A DNA stretch of 64,000 bases from Allobacillus halotolerans (GTDB taxonomy: Bacteria > Bacillota > Bacilli > Bacillales > Alkalibacillaceae), in NCBI RefSeq assembly GCF_018967645.1, contig NZ_JAHLZF010000004.1:87191-151190 (forward strand), given 5' to 3'. The notes below the pieces were generated by a model that saw only the letters and a program-made list of their open reading frames with translations, did no database searches and had not been told where the DNA came from. Positions 46,922 through 55,392 of this stretch are shown here, in pieces. Position numbers and translations under genes: made by a program. Position 1 is the first letter of the stretch, and each line of letters begins with the position of its first letter.

Positions 46922-48100
46922 TTAGCGTTTGCTTAGAACCATTTCATCAATACGAATGTTTTCTAATTCTTCTTGCTCTGTAGCATTTATTTTTCCTTTA
47001 TATAGTGATTGACCATTCGATAAATCAAAAATCTGAAGGTACTTTTCCTTGTCCGTGTTGGTTACTAAATAAAGATTTCCTTGATATACTAATGAAGGAT
47101 AATAAGAAATACTTTCGACATCTATTACAAGATCATTAGAGAAAGTTCCTTCTTCAATTTGGTAGCTACTAATTTTCAACCCTTCCGAAACTTCATCAAA
47201 ATAATAAAGCGTAGAGCCATCGAATGAATCTACCTGTCTCGTTATAAACTCTTCAGGCATCTCTAACTCTTTCATCTGCTGATTTTTCACGTCATATGCA
47301 TGTAATTTTTGTTTGGTGACCTGGTGACTTTGTGTCGACTCGTCGAATTGCATAACTTCTTCTCGAATAACAATATATTCATTTGGCGCCCATTCTACTG
47401 ATTCGCGAAGGGAACCAAAGCTAATCTCGTCGTTTTGACTAGATGATTCCTCATCTCCAGAAAGCAGTACTTTTTGCCCAATCAATTCTTCGGTCTCGGC
47501 ATCTATTTCCAACAGGTGAATCTCTGTGTAATGATCATTTCTTGTATTCACCTGCATGTTTGCAAATACTTGGATGACGTTATCATTCATTTGTACATCC
47601 ATAATATTTGCGAAGGAATAGTTATTTCCTGGGAAATCCACTTCTACAGAAGACGTTTCCTCTGTTTTTTTATTTAACCAAGAAGCAGTCATCGAGATAT
47701 CCTCATTCTGTGAACGCATTAAGTTCGATTCGACGAAGATCAGCTGTTCTTCATCCTCATACACATGTCCTTTGTAGATTTCTTTCCCACGCATAAAGCT
47801 TCGATAGTCATTCTCTAGCCGATTCTTCGTTACTTGGAAAACACCGTCAATCTGATCGAGCAAATTCAAATTACTTTCATAAATCGGCCCTTGTTGATTA
47901 AGCTTAAAGCGAGTATACATGGATTCTTTACTGTAAACACCCAATAAAGTAATTGGCTCAAACAATTCTTCTTCTCCGGAAATGGTCTCGAACGACAAAT
48001 CCGGGTTTTCACTGGATGCTAATGCTGTGTACACATAATAAGTTCCAATGCTTAAAACAACAAAAGCAATTAGTACGGCAGTTTTTATATATTTCTTCAT
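46922..48100 (-). CDS. Membrane-anchored protein of an ABC transporter operon, function unknown
   Basis: A 392-residue protein with one N-terminal helix (about 8-29) and a soluble, acidic, beta-rich extracytoplasmic part with repeated blocks of similar spacing (NVIQVFANMQ, EYIVIREEVM, STLYYFDEVSE, GNLYLVTNT) suggestive of a beta-propeller. I do not recognise the family. It is the last gene of the GntR-ATPase-permease operon, 12 bases behind the permease, so it probably works with that transporter. Confidence 0.75.
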   Translation of the reverse strand: MKKYIKTAVLIAFVVLSIGTYYVYTALASSENPDLSFETISGEEELFEPITLLGVYSKESMYTRFKLNQQGPIYESNLNLLDQIDGVFQVTKNRLENDYRSFMRGKEIYKGHVYEDEEQLIFVESNLMRSQNEDISMTASWLNKKTEETSSVEVDFPGNNYSFANIMDVQMNDNVIQVFANMQVNTRNDHYTEIHLLEIDAETEELIGQKVLLSGDEESSSQNDEISFGSLRESVEWAPNEYIVIREEVMQFDESTQSHQVTKQKLHAYDVKNQQMKELEMPEEFITRQVDSFDGSTLYYFDEVSEGLKISSYQIEEGTFSNDLVIDVESISYYPSLVYQGNLYLVTNTDKEKYLQIFDLSNGQSLYKGKINATEQEELENIRIDEMVLSKR

Positions 48101-48112
48101 ACATGATCCCCC

Positions 48113-48946
48113 TTACACACGAATTTTCTCGTCTAGTAACCGCTTGCTGAGCCAAACGGAACTAGCCAATACGATTACTCCCAAACCTAACACAATCAAG
48201 AGCAGTTCACCGTTATATAAAAATGAATGGAAAACCGTCTCATTTAAAATTACCGGTAAAATGACCAGCAGATTTGCCGCTATAACAAACGTTCCACCAA
48301 ACAAAACGCCCTTCATCCGGTAGCTTCTCTCCAATAGAATTGCGGTAAAAAGAATGATGACCGTCAAAACCCCAACACCATAAAGACTCATGAATAGTGA
48401 AAATTGATTCGGAGCAATTAACGATAAAACTGGATGGATCTCTATTAATTGTCGAAGAGTGACTTCCATTACATATTCACTCGGAACTGTCCACTTCATC
48501 ACCAACATTTCAATTTGAATAGCAACCAACTGAAACCCAACTAAACTGAATGTTGCAAGCAAAATTGTCGTTAACTTTGCGAAAAAGAGATTAATTCGTG
48601 CTGTCGGTAGCATCAACAAGCGATAGACAAATGTATTTTTCCCAAACCAATCACGGTACCATATCAAGAAAATATAAAACATTATGGCAGCAACACAAAT
48701 CATAATCGGTCCAATGAAAAACAAACTATTAACAACTCGATCAAACGAAAAATAACCAACAGATTGTAAAACTTGTGAAACCGATGACCCATCGTTTTGT
48801 TGAAGCATTTCTACTTGAGTCAGATAATTGTTCTTAGAAACAAACACACCAATGAGCTGAACAATCAACGTAAACACCATCAAACTAATCAACAATTTCA
48901 TGACACGGTTTAACTCAAAGTTCAATAATTTAAAGAAATTCTTCAT
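48113..48946 (-). CDS. ABC transporter permease (YtrC/D-like)
   Basis: A 277-residue protein with six hydrophobic helices and a hydrophilic loop at about 35-55. It starts four bases inside the end of the ATPase gene, so the two are coupled. Sequence alone gives no substrate. The neighbouring YtrA-type repressor and ATPase suggest a cell-envelope or antibiotic-response transporter as in the ytr operon of B. subtilis. Confidence 0.82.
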   Translation of the reverse strand: MKNFFKLLNFELNRVMKLLISLMVFTLIVQLIGVFVSKNNYLTQVEMLQQNDGSSVSQVLQSVGYFSFDRVVNSLFFIGPIMICVAAIMFYIFLIWYRDWFGKNTFVYRLLMLPTARINLFFAKLTTILLATFSLVGFQLVAIQIEMLVMKWTVPSEYVMEVTLRQLIEIHPVLSLIAPNQFSLFMSLYGVGVLTVIILFTAILLERSYRMKGVLFGGTFVIAANLLVILPVILNETVFHSFLYNGELLLIVLGLGVIVLASSVWLSKRLLDEKIRV

Positions 48947-49632
48947 TGAACGAACACCTCCCGAAGCACATCGATGACTGATTTTCCTTCTAACTCTCTT
49001 ACATCTTCTGTCATAAACTCTTTTTGAATCTTACCGTCATTCAATAAGACAACTTTGTCGATTAAATGTTCAATATCGCCAATCTCATGCGTAGTAATCA
49101 ACACACCACGATCTTCAATTAAATAGCTTGTGAAAACCTCTGCGATCTGTTCACGACTAAAAATATCAATCCCAGAAAACGGCTCATCCATTAATATGTA
49201 ATCTGCATCGACGGCTAGGCCGAGCAACAAATTAACTTTCGCCGTATTTCCTTTTGATAAACTTGCGATTTTATCTTTACGATTTAGCTTAAAAAACGCC
49301 AACATGTCGTCTGCGCGACGTTGATTCCAATTTTTATAAAAATCGTTCATAAACTCCATTGCCATTTCGATCGTGAAATGCGGTAACATAATCGTCGCAT
49401 CAGGGATGAACACAATTTTCTCAAATGTATCTTTTGTCACCTTTTCACCGTCGATTAAAATTTCACCTGCTTGAAGTGGCGTCAGCTTCATGATTGCATT
49501 CATGATCGTTGTCTTACCCATTCCGTTTATACCGATCAAGCATGTGATTTGTCCTTTCTCTGCTGTGAAAGACACTTGATCCAACACCGTTTTACGTCCA
49601 AAACGTTTCACAATATCTTTAACTTCAATCAT
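48943..49632 (-). CDS. ABC transporter ATP-binding protein (YtrB-like)
   Basis: A 229-residue ATPase. Walker A is GINGMGKTT (about 34-42), the signature LSKGNTAKVNLLLGLA is a diverged form (SKGN in place of SGGQ) common in this group, and Walker B is YILMDEPFSGID with H-loop TTHEIGDIE. It overlaps the GntR regulator by eight bases and the permease by four. Confidence 0.9.
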   Translation of the reverse strand: MIEVKDIVKRFGRKTVLDQVSFTAEKGQITCLIGINGMGKTTIMNAIMKLTPLQAGEILIDGEKVTKDTFEKIVFIPDATIMLPHFTIEMAMEFMNDFYKNWNQRRADDMLAFFKLNRKDKIASLSKGNTAKVNLLLGLAVDADYILMDEPFSGIDIFSREQIAEVFTSYLIEDRGVLITTHEIGDIEHLIDKVVLLNDGKIQKEFMTEDVRELEGKSVIDVLREVFVQ

Positions 49633-50005
49633 TGGAATCCCCCTTTTCCTTATAATGTGTTTCTATTAATTTCATCGCATCTTCCAACGGAACATTGATC
49701 GACTTAACTGAATCCACGAATTGAGAAACAGCTTCATCAATTAATTCATTCCGTACACCGCGCAATACATCCTGGTCATGTGTCACCTTGCTCGGCTGGT
49801 TTTTCTCTGTTTTGATCAACCCTTCCTCCTCCATTTCTTTATACGCCCGCTGAGCTGTATTCGGATTTATTTTCAACTGGCTAGCTAACTCTCTTCTTGA
49901 AGGAATCACATCTCCTGATTCCAGAAAACCCTTGGCGATTTGCAGTTTAAAATGCTGAATCACTTGGATATAAACGGGATCTCGATTGTTAAATTGGATG
50001 TTCAT
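49625..50005 (-). CDS. YtrA-type GntR-family repressor
   Basis: A 126-residue regulator. The N-terminal winged helix contains DPVYIQVIQHFKLQIAKGFLESGDVIPSRRELASQLKINPNTAQRAYKEMEEEGL; the short all-helical C-terminus is the YtrA subfamily pattern, in which repression is relieved by cell-wall antibiotics or small ligands. I use ATG 50005, which gives the family start. Three palindromes just upstream are its probable operators. First gene of the transporter operon. Confidence 0.9.
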   Translation of the reverse strand: MNIQFNNRDPVYIQVIQHFKLQIAKGFLESGDVIPSRRELASQLKINPNTAQRAYKEMEEEGLIKTEKNQPSKVTHDQDVLRGVRNELIDEAVSQFVDSVKSINVPLEDAMKLIETHYKEKGDSND

Positions 50006-50032
50006 CTTTTTTGCGCTCACTCCCATCTCAAA

Positions 50033-50129
50033 GTGTATTAACCGGTTAATACACCAAGAATAAAAAATATGACGAACAGTGTATTAACCACTTAGTACAC
50101 CGTCTGAATGTATTATATGCTTAATACAC
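50033..50129 (-). promoter_or_regulatory. Three 22-bp palindromic operators of the YtrA-type repressor
   Basis: Site 1 (50033-50054) is a perfect palindrome: GTGTATTAACC followed by its exact reverse complement. Site 2 (50079-50100) has GTGTATTAACC then ACTTAGTACAC. Site 3 (50108-50129) has ATGTATTATAT then GCTTAATACAC. The outer GTGTA...TACAC halves recall YtrA-family operators. They lie between the repressor gene and xth, covering the expected promoter. Confidence 0.85.
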
Positions 50130-50199
50130 TAAAACCGTCAACCACTTTTTTTAAAAAAACAGCCGATATGATAGAATACATGAGAAAGGAAGGTCGAAA

Positions 50200-50970
50200 A
50201 TGAAATTTGTATCATGGAATGTGAACGGCCTGAGAGCCGCCATCCGAAAAGGTTTTCTAAATTATTTTCACGAAATAGATGCAGACTTTTTTGCCGTACA
50301 AGAAATTAAATTGCAAGAAGGGCAAATTGGTTTGGAGTTAGAAGGCTACCATCAATTTTGGAATTATGCAGAACGGAAAGGATATGCTGGAACTGCTATT
50401 TTCACCAAGCATGAGCCGCTAAATGCCTACTACAATTTTGATCATGAAACCATTCAACCCGAAGGTCGACTCATTACATTGGAGTACGAGAACTTCTACT
50501 TTGTCACCGTCTATACACCGAATTCCCAACGTACGTTGGAGCGTCTGCCAATTCGGTTGGAGTGGGAAGAACAGTTTTATAACTACATACAAAAGCTAGA
50601 CAAAGAAAAACCTGTCATTATTTGCGGAGACTTGAATGTCGCCCATCAAGAGATTGATCTACGAAACGATAAAACTAACCATGGAAATTCCGGATTCACG
50701 AAAGAAGAGCGCGAAAAGATGACTCGGCTTCTCGATAGTGGATTTACGGATACGTTACGCTATTTCTATCCTCAAGAAGAAGGTCTATACACCTGGTGGT
50801 CGTACATGAAAACCGTTCGTGAGCGAAATATCGGTTGGCGGATTGATTACTTTATTGTATCCGACCGTCTTCGCGATCAGTTGCAATCAGCTAATATCCA
50901 TGCTGATATATATGGTAGTGACCACTGTCCAATTTATTTGGAAATGAATGATTTGAAAACGAAAATATAA
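50200..50970 (+). CDS. Exodeoxyribonuclease III (AP endonuclease)
   Basis: A 256-residue enzyme of the ExoIII/ExoA family that cuts DNA at abasic sites in base excision repair. KFVSWNVNGLRAAIRKGF, FAVQEIKLQEGQI (metal Glu), YTPNSQRTLERLPIRLEWE, CGDLNVAHQEIDLRN (Asp/Asn), GWRIDYFIVSD and GSDHCPI (catalytic Asp-His) are all there. GGAAGG precedes ATG 50200. It is divergent from the repressor gene; pdxK follows 21 bases behind. Confidence 0.95.
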   Translation: MKFVSWNVNGLRAAIRKGFLNYFHEIDADFFAVQEIKLQEGQIGLELEGYHQFWNYAERKGYAGTAIFTKHEPLNAYYNFDHETIQPEGRLITLEYENFYFVTVYTPNSQRTLERLPIRLEWEEQFYNYIQKLDKEKPVIICGDLNVAHQEIDLRNDKTNHGNSGFTKEEREKMTRLLDSGFTDTLRYFYPQEEGLYTWWSYMKTVRERNIGWRIDYFIVSDRLRDQLQSANIHADIYGSDHCPIYLEMNDLKTKI

Positions 50971-50991
50971 TTTTTTGAAAGAGGTTTTAAC

Positions 50992-51828
50992 ATGAAACAT
51001 CCATCTCGAGCAATGACAATTGCCGGTTCTTCTGCTGGAGGAAGTGCCGGCATCCAAGCTGATTTAAAAACGTTTCAAGAGCTAGATGTTTATGGAATGA
51101 GCATCATCACAGCCATTGTCGGGAGACATCCGAAAACCGATAAAAATGTTCACGCCATAAGTTTGGAAGCAATTGAAGCTCAATTTTCAACAGCGATCAA
51201 GCAAGTTGGCGTGGACGGAATCAAGACTGGCATGCTGTTCTCCAAAGAAGTCATTGAATTAGTTGCCTCGTTAATCGAATCAGCTCCGATCAATCATCTT
51301 GTTGTCGATCCGGTCATGATTGGAAAGATGAATTCAAAACTATTAAAAGATGATGCCATTGAAGCGTTGAAAAAATACTTAATTCCACTAGCTACAATCA
51401 TTACACCGAATATACCTGAAGCATCCGTGTTATTAGATCACCGGTCAATCTCCACTGTCGATGAAATGAAAAAAGCAGCCATCGACCTGCAACAACTCGG
51501 TTCTAAAAACATTCTCATCAAAGGTGGACGACTGGAAGGGCCGGCTGTCGATGTTTTATTTGATGGAACACATTTAACAACATTCGAAGCACCACGAATT
51601 GATACAGTGAACACAAGCGGAGCAGGTTGCTCCTATTCAGCAGCAATCGCCGCTCAATTAACAAAAGAAAAAAATGTTGACGAAGCTGTTTTAGAAGCGA
51701 AACAATATATAACGACGGCCATTGAATACAGCTTTTCTTATACAGATGTCGTTGGACCGACCAATCATGCTGCAAAAAGAAACTATGGCAATGCACATGA
51801 TATTATCGTAAAAAATGAGAAAATCTAA
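50992..51828 (+). CDS. pdxK: Pyridoxal/hydroxymethylpyrimidine kinase (PdxK/ThiD2 family)
   Basis: A 278-residue ribokinase-fold enzyme. MTIAGSSAGGSAGIQADLKTFQE starts the fold, DGIKTGML and DPVMIGKM are family words, and the anion hole is NTSGAGCSYSAA with Cys, typical of the ThiD-like pyridoxine kinases of Firmicutes. It should make pyridoxal phosphate and may also phosphorylate hydroxymethylpyrimidine. Probably cotranscribed with xth. Confidence 0.88.
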   Translation: MKHPSRAMTIAGSSAGGSAGIQADLKTFQELDVYGMSIITAIVGRHPKTDKNVHAISLEAIEAQFSTAIKQVGVDGIKTGMLFSKEVIELVASLIESAPINHLVVDPVMIGKMNSKLLKDDAIEALKKYLIPLATIITPNIPEASVLLDHRSISTVDEMKKAAIDLQQLGSKNILIKGGRLEGPAVDVLFDGTHLTTFEAPRIDTVNTSGAGCSYSAAIAAQLTKEKNVDEAVLEAKQYITTAIEYSFSYTDVVGPTNHAAKRNYGNAHDIIVKNEKI

Positions 51829-51833
51829 ATACT

Positions 51834-51868
51834 AAAAAGCCGTCTGAAGAAATGCATCAGACGGCTTT
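51834..51868. terminator. Bidirectional terminator between pdxK and dinB-like gene
   Basis: AAAAAGCCGTCTGA pairs with TCAGACGGCTTTA over a short loop; both genes run into it. Confidence 0.88.
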
Positions 51869-51873
51869 ACTAT

Positions 51874-52353
51874 TTACTGATTTTCTTTTGTCGGTCCCAT
51901 GACACCAGGCACTTCCAAGCCTGCCTGACGTAGCAACACAGTCATTTGACCTCGGTGGTGAATATTATGCTGCACGAGCATGCTCAACACTTTCCCACGA
52001 GGCATGTTTTGTCCTAATGCTTCCACTTCTACTTCCATTTCATCATCGGTTAACCCTTCAACACCCTGCTGAATTTGATCTGTTACTTTTTTGAAAACGC
52101 GAGCAATCTCACTTGCTTCTTTTGGAACTGTCGTCGGGTCATCAACCGTATCGACTTCTAATCCCATCTGCTTTCCAAGGGCTCCAGTGACGACTGCAAC
52201 GTGCCACCCAAGCCAGCCGAGCGTATTATGCCCTTCAACAATGGATTGATCTAACTTTTCATCCGTCATTGCATTATACACTTGAAGTGTACCATTCGCG
52301 TAATTCTGCCAATCTTGTAGGAAATCATCTACTTTACGATACATTGATTTCAC
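51874..52353 (-). CDS. DinB family protein
   Basis: A 159-residue four-helix protein of the DinB/YfiT superfamily. Three metal-binding histidines stand at GWHVAVV (about residue 51), HNIHHRGQ (about 128-132), the classic pattern. Such proteins are thiol- or sugar-thiol-dependent transferases in Firmicutes (bacillithiol-linked) but the reaction here is unknown. Single gene; ribosome binding site AAAGGAG before ATG 52353. Confidence 0.85.
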   Translation of the reverse strand: MKSMYRKVDDFLQDWQNYANGTLQVYNAMTDEKLDQSIVEGHNTLGWLGWHVAVVTGALGKQMGLEVDTVDDPTTVPKEASEIARVFKKVTDQIQQGVEGLTDDEMEVEVEALGQNMPRGKVLSMLVQHNIHHRGQMTVLLRQAGLEVPGVMGPTKENQ

Positions 52354-52469
52354 TCCTTTTAAATAATTGATTCTATCATTAACATAGTAAAAGAAGTGAG
52401 TAATTACAAGAAATTAAATTCTGTTCCTGCGGTAGCTATTCATTAAACTTTGATATGCGAACTCGTAAT

Positions 52470-52835
52470 TTATAGCTCCTTTAATTGCAGATCAGTAATC
52501 GTACCTTGATGGAAATATAATTGCCACCGTTCATCGATTAGCTTCCAAATTGAGCTACGAAAAGTATTACGATTTCTCGTTTGATCAGTTAAAAAATAAG
52601 TCGCTAAAACAACATTTGATTCTAATGGGTGAATTTCATAATTATGTATAGACATTTCCGTTAAAACAACACCAGCTTTCATACATTCCTCTTTATCAAA
52701 CATTTTACCCGAACTACCAATTTCGAAAAATTCATCAGCTAAAATATCAGCTAATTTTTCTTTGCTTTTACGCACCTCGAAGTTGATATGAGATTCTTCT
52801 AACTGTTTCAATTGTTCTTTTAAAGTCGCATCCAT
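52470..52835 (-). CDS. DUF4440-like (SnoaL/NTF2 fold) protein
   Basis: A 121-residue small protein. LKEQLKQLEESHINFEVRKSKEKLADILADEFFEIGSSGKMFDK, then EIHPLESNVVLATYFL and FRSSIWKLIDERWQLYFHQGT follow the DUF4440 pattern of the NTF2-like fold. Function unknown. ATG 52835 has AAAGGAGGATGG upstream; 17 codons further up in frame lack support. Confidence 0.8.
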   Translation of the reverse strand: MDATLKEQLKQLEESHINFEVRKSKEKLADILADEFFEIGSSGKMFDKEECMKAGVVLTEMSIHNYEIHPLESNVVLATYFLTDQTRNRNTFRSSIWKLIDERWQLYFHQGTITDLQLKEL

Positions 52836-52936
52836 CGTCCATCCTCCTTTGTCTTTATAAAGAGTAGTTAAAGCATTTAACAGCATTAAAAATTAAGCAA
52901 CATTGAAAATAGTTTCTAATAGGATTTTGCTCACAA

Positions 52937-53383
52937 TTATTTTGTATTTACATAGTCTTCAACAAAACCTTTATCTTTATCATTTAATTCATATGGCAAA
53001 TTATCTATAGTAAAATACTTCATATCTTTCGATTCACTATAATCAATCTTAAGGTCTCCACAAACATTTTCAGTATAATAGACGGCCGTTGCAGAATATA
53101 ATTCATCGCCATTCTCAACTTTTAAGTAATATTCTGGGCCGGAATATACGTTTAGTAAATTTAGATTATCAACTTTTAATCCTGTTTCTTCAAAAACTTC
53201 TCTTTTCGCCACTTCTTCAAAACTCTCACCTAAATCCATTAAACCACCTGGTAATCCCCAAGTTCCATTGTGTCTTTTTTGTAATAAAACCTCATCTTGG
53301 TCATTTAAAATGATGACAACAGAACCAGGTAAAATAATTGGTTTATGCCCTACATACTGTCTTAGATATCTAAAGTATTCCAA
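52937..53383 (-). CDS. NUDIX hydrolase
   Basis: A 148-residue hydrolase of the NUDIX family, cleaving nucleoside diphosphates linked to other moieties. The box is complete: GGLMDLGESFEEVAKREVFEETG fits GX5EX7REUXEEXGU. The start is TTG 53383, 8 bases after GGGAG (protein begins (M)EYFRYLRQYVGHKPIILPGS, as is common in this group). Substrate unknown. Confidence 0.86.
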   Translation of the reverse strand: MEYFRYLRQYVGHKPIILPGSVVIILNDQDEVLLQKRHNGTWGLPGGLMDLGESFEEVAKREVFEETGLKVDNLNLLNVYSGPEYYLKVENGDELYSATAVYYTENVCGDLKIDYSESKDMKYFTIDNLPYELNDKDKGFVEDYVNTK

Positions 53384-53502
53384 TAATACTTCTCCCTTCA
53401 ACGTTCTATATTTCAGTGTTTTTTATATTCTCAACGCACGTTCACTGAATCTCAAGACCATCACCAGATGATTAACTTAACCGTATTAAATCACATACTT
53501 CA

Positions 53503-53921
53503 TTAAGAGTTATGACTATAATTATTTTTTATACAATCTATTAAAAACTCTCTATCTTCAGGAAAGCTTAAGTGAAGTTCATTCAACTCATCTATCGTTT
53601 TCCAATCGATATCATAGATTAACTGATCAGGGTCTTGTATTTCTCTTTCTCCACCAATAACTTTCACGAAGAAATAGTGAACTTCAACTCTGAAACCTTC
53701 CAGCATACCTACTTTGAGCTTAATCTCCTTCATTATTTCTGTTACATATCCCGTTTCTTCTTTGATTTCCCTGATAAACACTCTTCAAATGTTTCATCCT
53801 TTTCAAGACCACCGGATGGTACCGACCACGATTTTATTTCTTCAGGCTTTCCTTGTAATACCATTAGCAATTGTCCCTTCTCATTCACACATACACCTGA
53901 AGAACCTTTCCATTCATTCAT
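53503..53921 (-). pseudogene. NUDIX hydrolase gene broken by a frameshift
   Basis: Two frames together make one NUDIX protein. The first part, from ATG 53921 (GGGGAG ahead), reads VPSGGLEKDETFEECL; the second continues IREIKEETGYVTEIM to a stop at 53503. The split is inside the NUDIX box and is cured by one extra T in the TTT run at 53776-53778 (A-run on the plus strand). Joined, the box is GGLEKDETFEECLIREIKEETG. Either a true pseudogene or a sequencing or slippage event at a homopolymer. Confidence 0.75.
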
Positions 53922-54078
53922 ACAAGTCTCCCCCATAATTAATCTGTGTTTATACTTACTTCTCTGTATTGATTTGAAATCCCTCTTTAAAGCGCCTTAC
54001 GTACTAGTATTTGTTGTCATATCTAGCTAATTATTAAACACCTAAACAATGAAACAATAAATTATATGCTTTAATATG

Positions 54079-54107
54079 TTGACAGTTCAACTCAGTTCTG
54101 GAATAAT
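54079..54107 (+). promoter_or_regulatory. Sigma-A promoter of the pyr operon
   Basis: Perfect TTGACA (54079-54084), a 17-base spacer, then AATAAT (54102-54107). It lies about 35 bases ahead of the first PyrR-binding element, giving a start near 54114. Confidence 0.85.
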
Positions 54108-54113
54108 AAAAAC

Positions 54114-54231
54114 AATTAAATATCAATATCCTTTAATTTAGTCCTGTGAGGCTTATCAAGGAAGTGACAAACTTTATGTAGAGATACGTATGTCAAATCC
54201 CTTTTTTCCTCATGGAGAAAAGGGATTTTTT
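54114..54231 (+). promoter_or_regulatory. First PyrR attenuator of the pyr operon
   Basis: The PyrR RNA-binding consensus ARUCCNGNGAGGYU is met exactly by AGTCCTGTGAGGCT (54140-54153). Downstream is the terminator AAATCCC / GGGATTT with six T (54195-54231). With UMP or UTP bound, PyrR would hold the anti-antiterminator so the terminator forms and transcription stops. No gene follows this first terminator before the second attenuator. Confidence 0.9.
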
Positions 54232-54339
54232 AAAGGACACTCCTTAAAATGAACATCTCTAGCAGAGCACGGAGAAAAACCAGTTAAACATATGAAATGA
54301 GAGATCCAAACATTCTTGACGGTTTATAAACTAAATAAA
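54232..54339 (+). other. Gene-free stretch between the two pyr attenuators
   Basis: In B. subtilis, attenuators separate leader, pyrR, pyrP and pyrB. Here about 110 bases without a frame longer than about 15 codons lie between the two attenuators. I see no remnant I can assign to pyrR or pyrP. Confidence 0.6.
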
Positions 54340-54446
54340 CGAAACCTTTAAACAAATCCAGAGAGGTTTGCAAGGTTGCTCTAAGATTACGTGTTTATCT
54401 ATGGACACGTATACCTCTTTGCGACCTTCGCAAAGAGGTTTTTTTA
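54340..54446 (+). promoter_or_regulatory. Second PyrR attenuator, just ahead of pyrB
   Basis: AATCCAGAGAGGTT (54355-54368) is again an exact match to ARUCCNGNGAGGYU. The terminator is ACCTCTTTGCGA / TCGCAAAGAGGT followed by seven T (54413-54446). The pyrB ribosome binding site follows at once. Two attenuators in series should square the termination effect. Confidence 0.9.
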
Positions 54447-54471
54447 TTATTACCAGAGGAGGAACGTCAAA

Positions 54472-55392
54472 ATGAATCACTTTTTCACAATCGATCAGTT
54501 ATCTTCGTCTGAGATTATGATGCTTTTAAAACTGGCCAAAAAATATAAATCTTGTAGTCCAAACGTAGACAAGAAAATTTTTGGTGCCAATTTATTTTTC
54601 GAACCGAGTACACGAACGAAAATGAGCTTTATTGTCGCACAGAGAAAATTAGGAATTGACGTATTAGATTTCAATGAATCCGTATCGAGTACAAAAAAAG
54701 GTGAAAGTTTATACGATACGGCCAAAACATTTGAAGCAATTGGCGCTAACTTTCTAGTTATTAGACATCAATCGGATCGTTGGATGGATGAGCTAAAGGA
54801 TATCTCGATTCCTATTATTAACGCAGGAGCAGGTAAATCCGAACACCCAACGCAGTGTTTATTGGATTTACTAACTATATATGATTCCTTTGAACAATTT
54901 AAAGAATTAAAGATTTCTATAGTCGGTGACATCAAACATAGCCGTGTCGCCCATTCAAACATCAAAGCATTACAAAAGTTAGGAGCTGATGTCTATGTTA
55001 GCGCACCGCCAGGTTTAGAAGACGACAAGTTAACGATACCAAACATTACTGTAGATCAAGCGGTAGAGTTAAGCGACGTCGTTATGCTATTGCGTGTACA
55101 ATCTGAGCGTCATATTGGCAAAAACGAAACAAAAACAGACTATCTAGAAAAGTACGGGTTAACAAAATTAAGAGAGAAACGAATGAAAAAGAATGCAATT
55201 ATTCTTCACCCTGCACCCATAAACCGAGGTATAGAAATAGATTCAACCCTCGTAGAATGTGATCGTTCTCGTATCTTTAACCAAATGGAGAATGGTGTGT
55301 ATGTAAGAATGGCTCTGATGATGAAACTATTACAAGATTGGGGAGTGTTAAAACATGAAAACGTTATTGAAGAACGTAACGCTATACGCTAA
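54472..55392 (+). CDS. pyrB: Aspartate carbamoyltransferase catalytic subunit
   Basis: A 306-residue enzyme joining carbamoyl phosphate and aspartate. FFEPSTRTK binds the phosphate, [11 protein letters not shown] supplies the lysine from the next subunit, VIRHQS the arginine, [17 protein letters not shown] the His and Gln, [17 protein letters not shown] and HPAPINRG the rest. AGGAGG stands before ATG 54472; the 27 codons upstream in frame run through the attenuator. Some residues are diverged from B. subtilis (NAGAGK for NAGDGC) but the active site is whole. First gene of the pyr operon. Confidence 0.95.
   Translation: MNHFFTIDQLSSSEIMMLLKLAKKYKSCSPNVDKKIFGANLFFEPSTRTKMSFIVAQRKLGIDVLDFNESVSSTKKGESLYDTAKTFEAIGANFLVIRHQSDRWMDELKDISIPIINAGAGKSEHPTQCLLDLLTIYDSFEQFKELKISIVGDIKHSRVAHSNIKALQKLGADVYVSAPPGLEDDKLTIPNITVDQAVELSDVVMLLRVQSERHIGKNETKTDYLEKYGLTKLREKRMKKNAIILHPAPINRGIEIDSTLVECDRSRIFNQMENGVYVRMALMMKLLQDWGVLKHENVIEERNAIR

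Noticed and set aside
54495..54725. Minus-strand frame inside pyrB
   Set aside because: Shadow of the real gene, no ribosome binding site.
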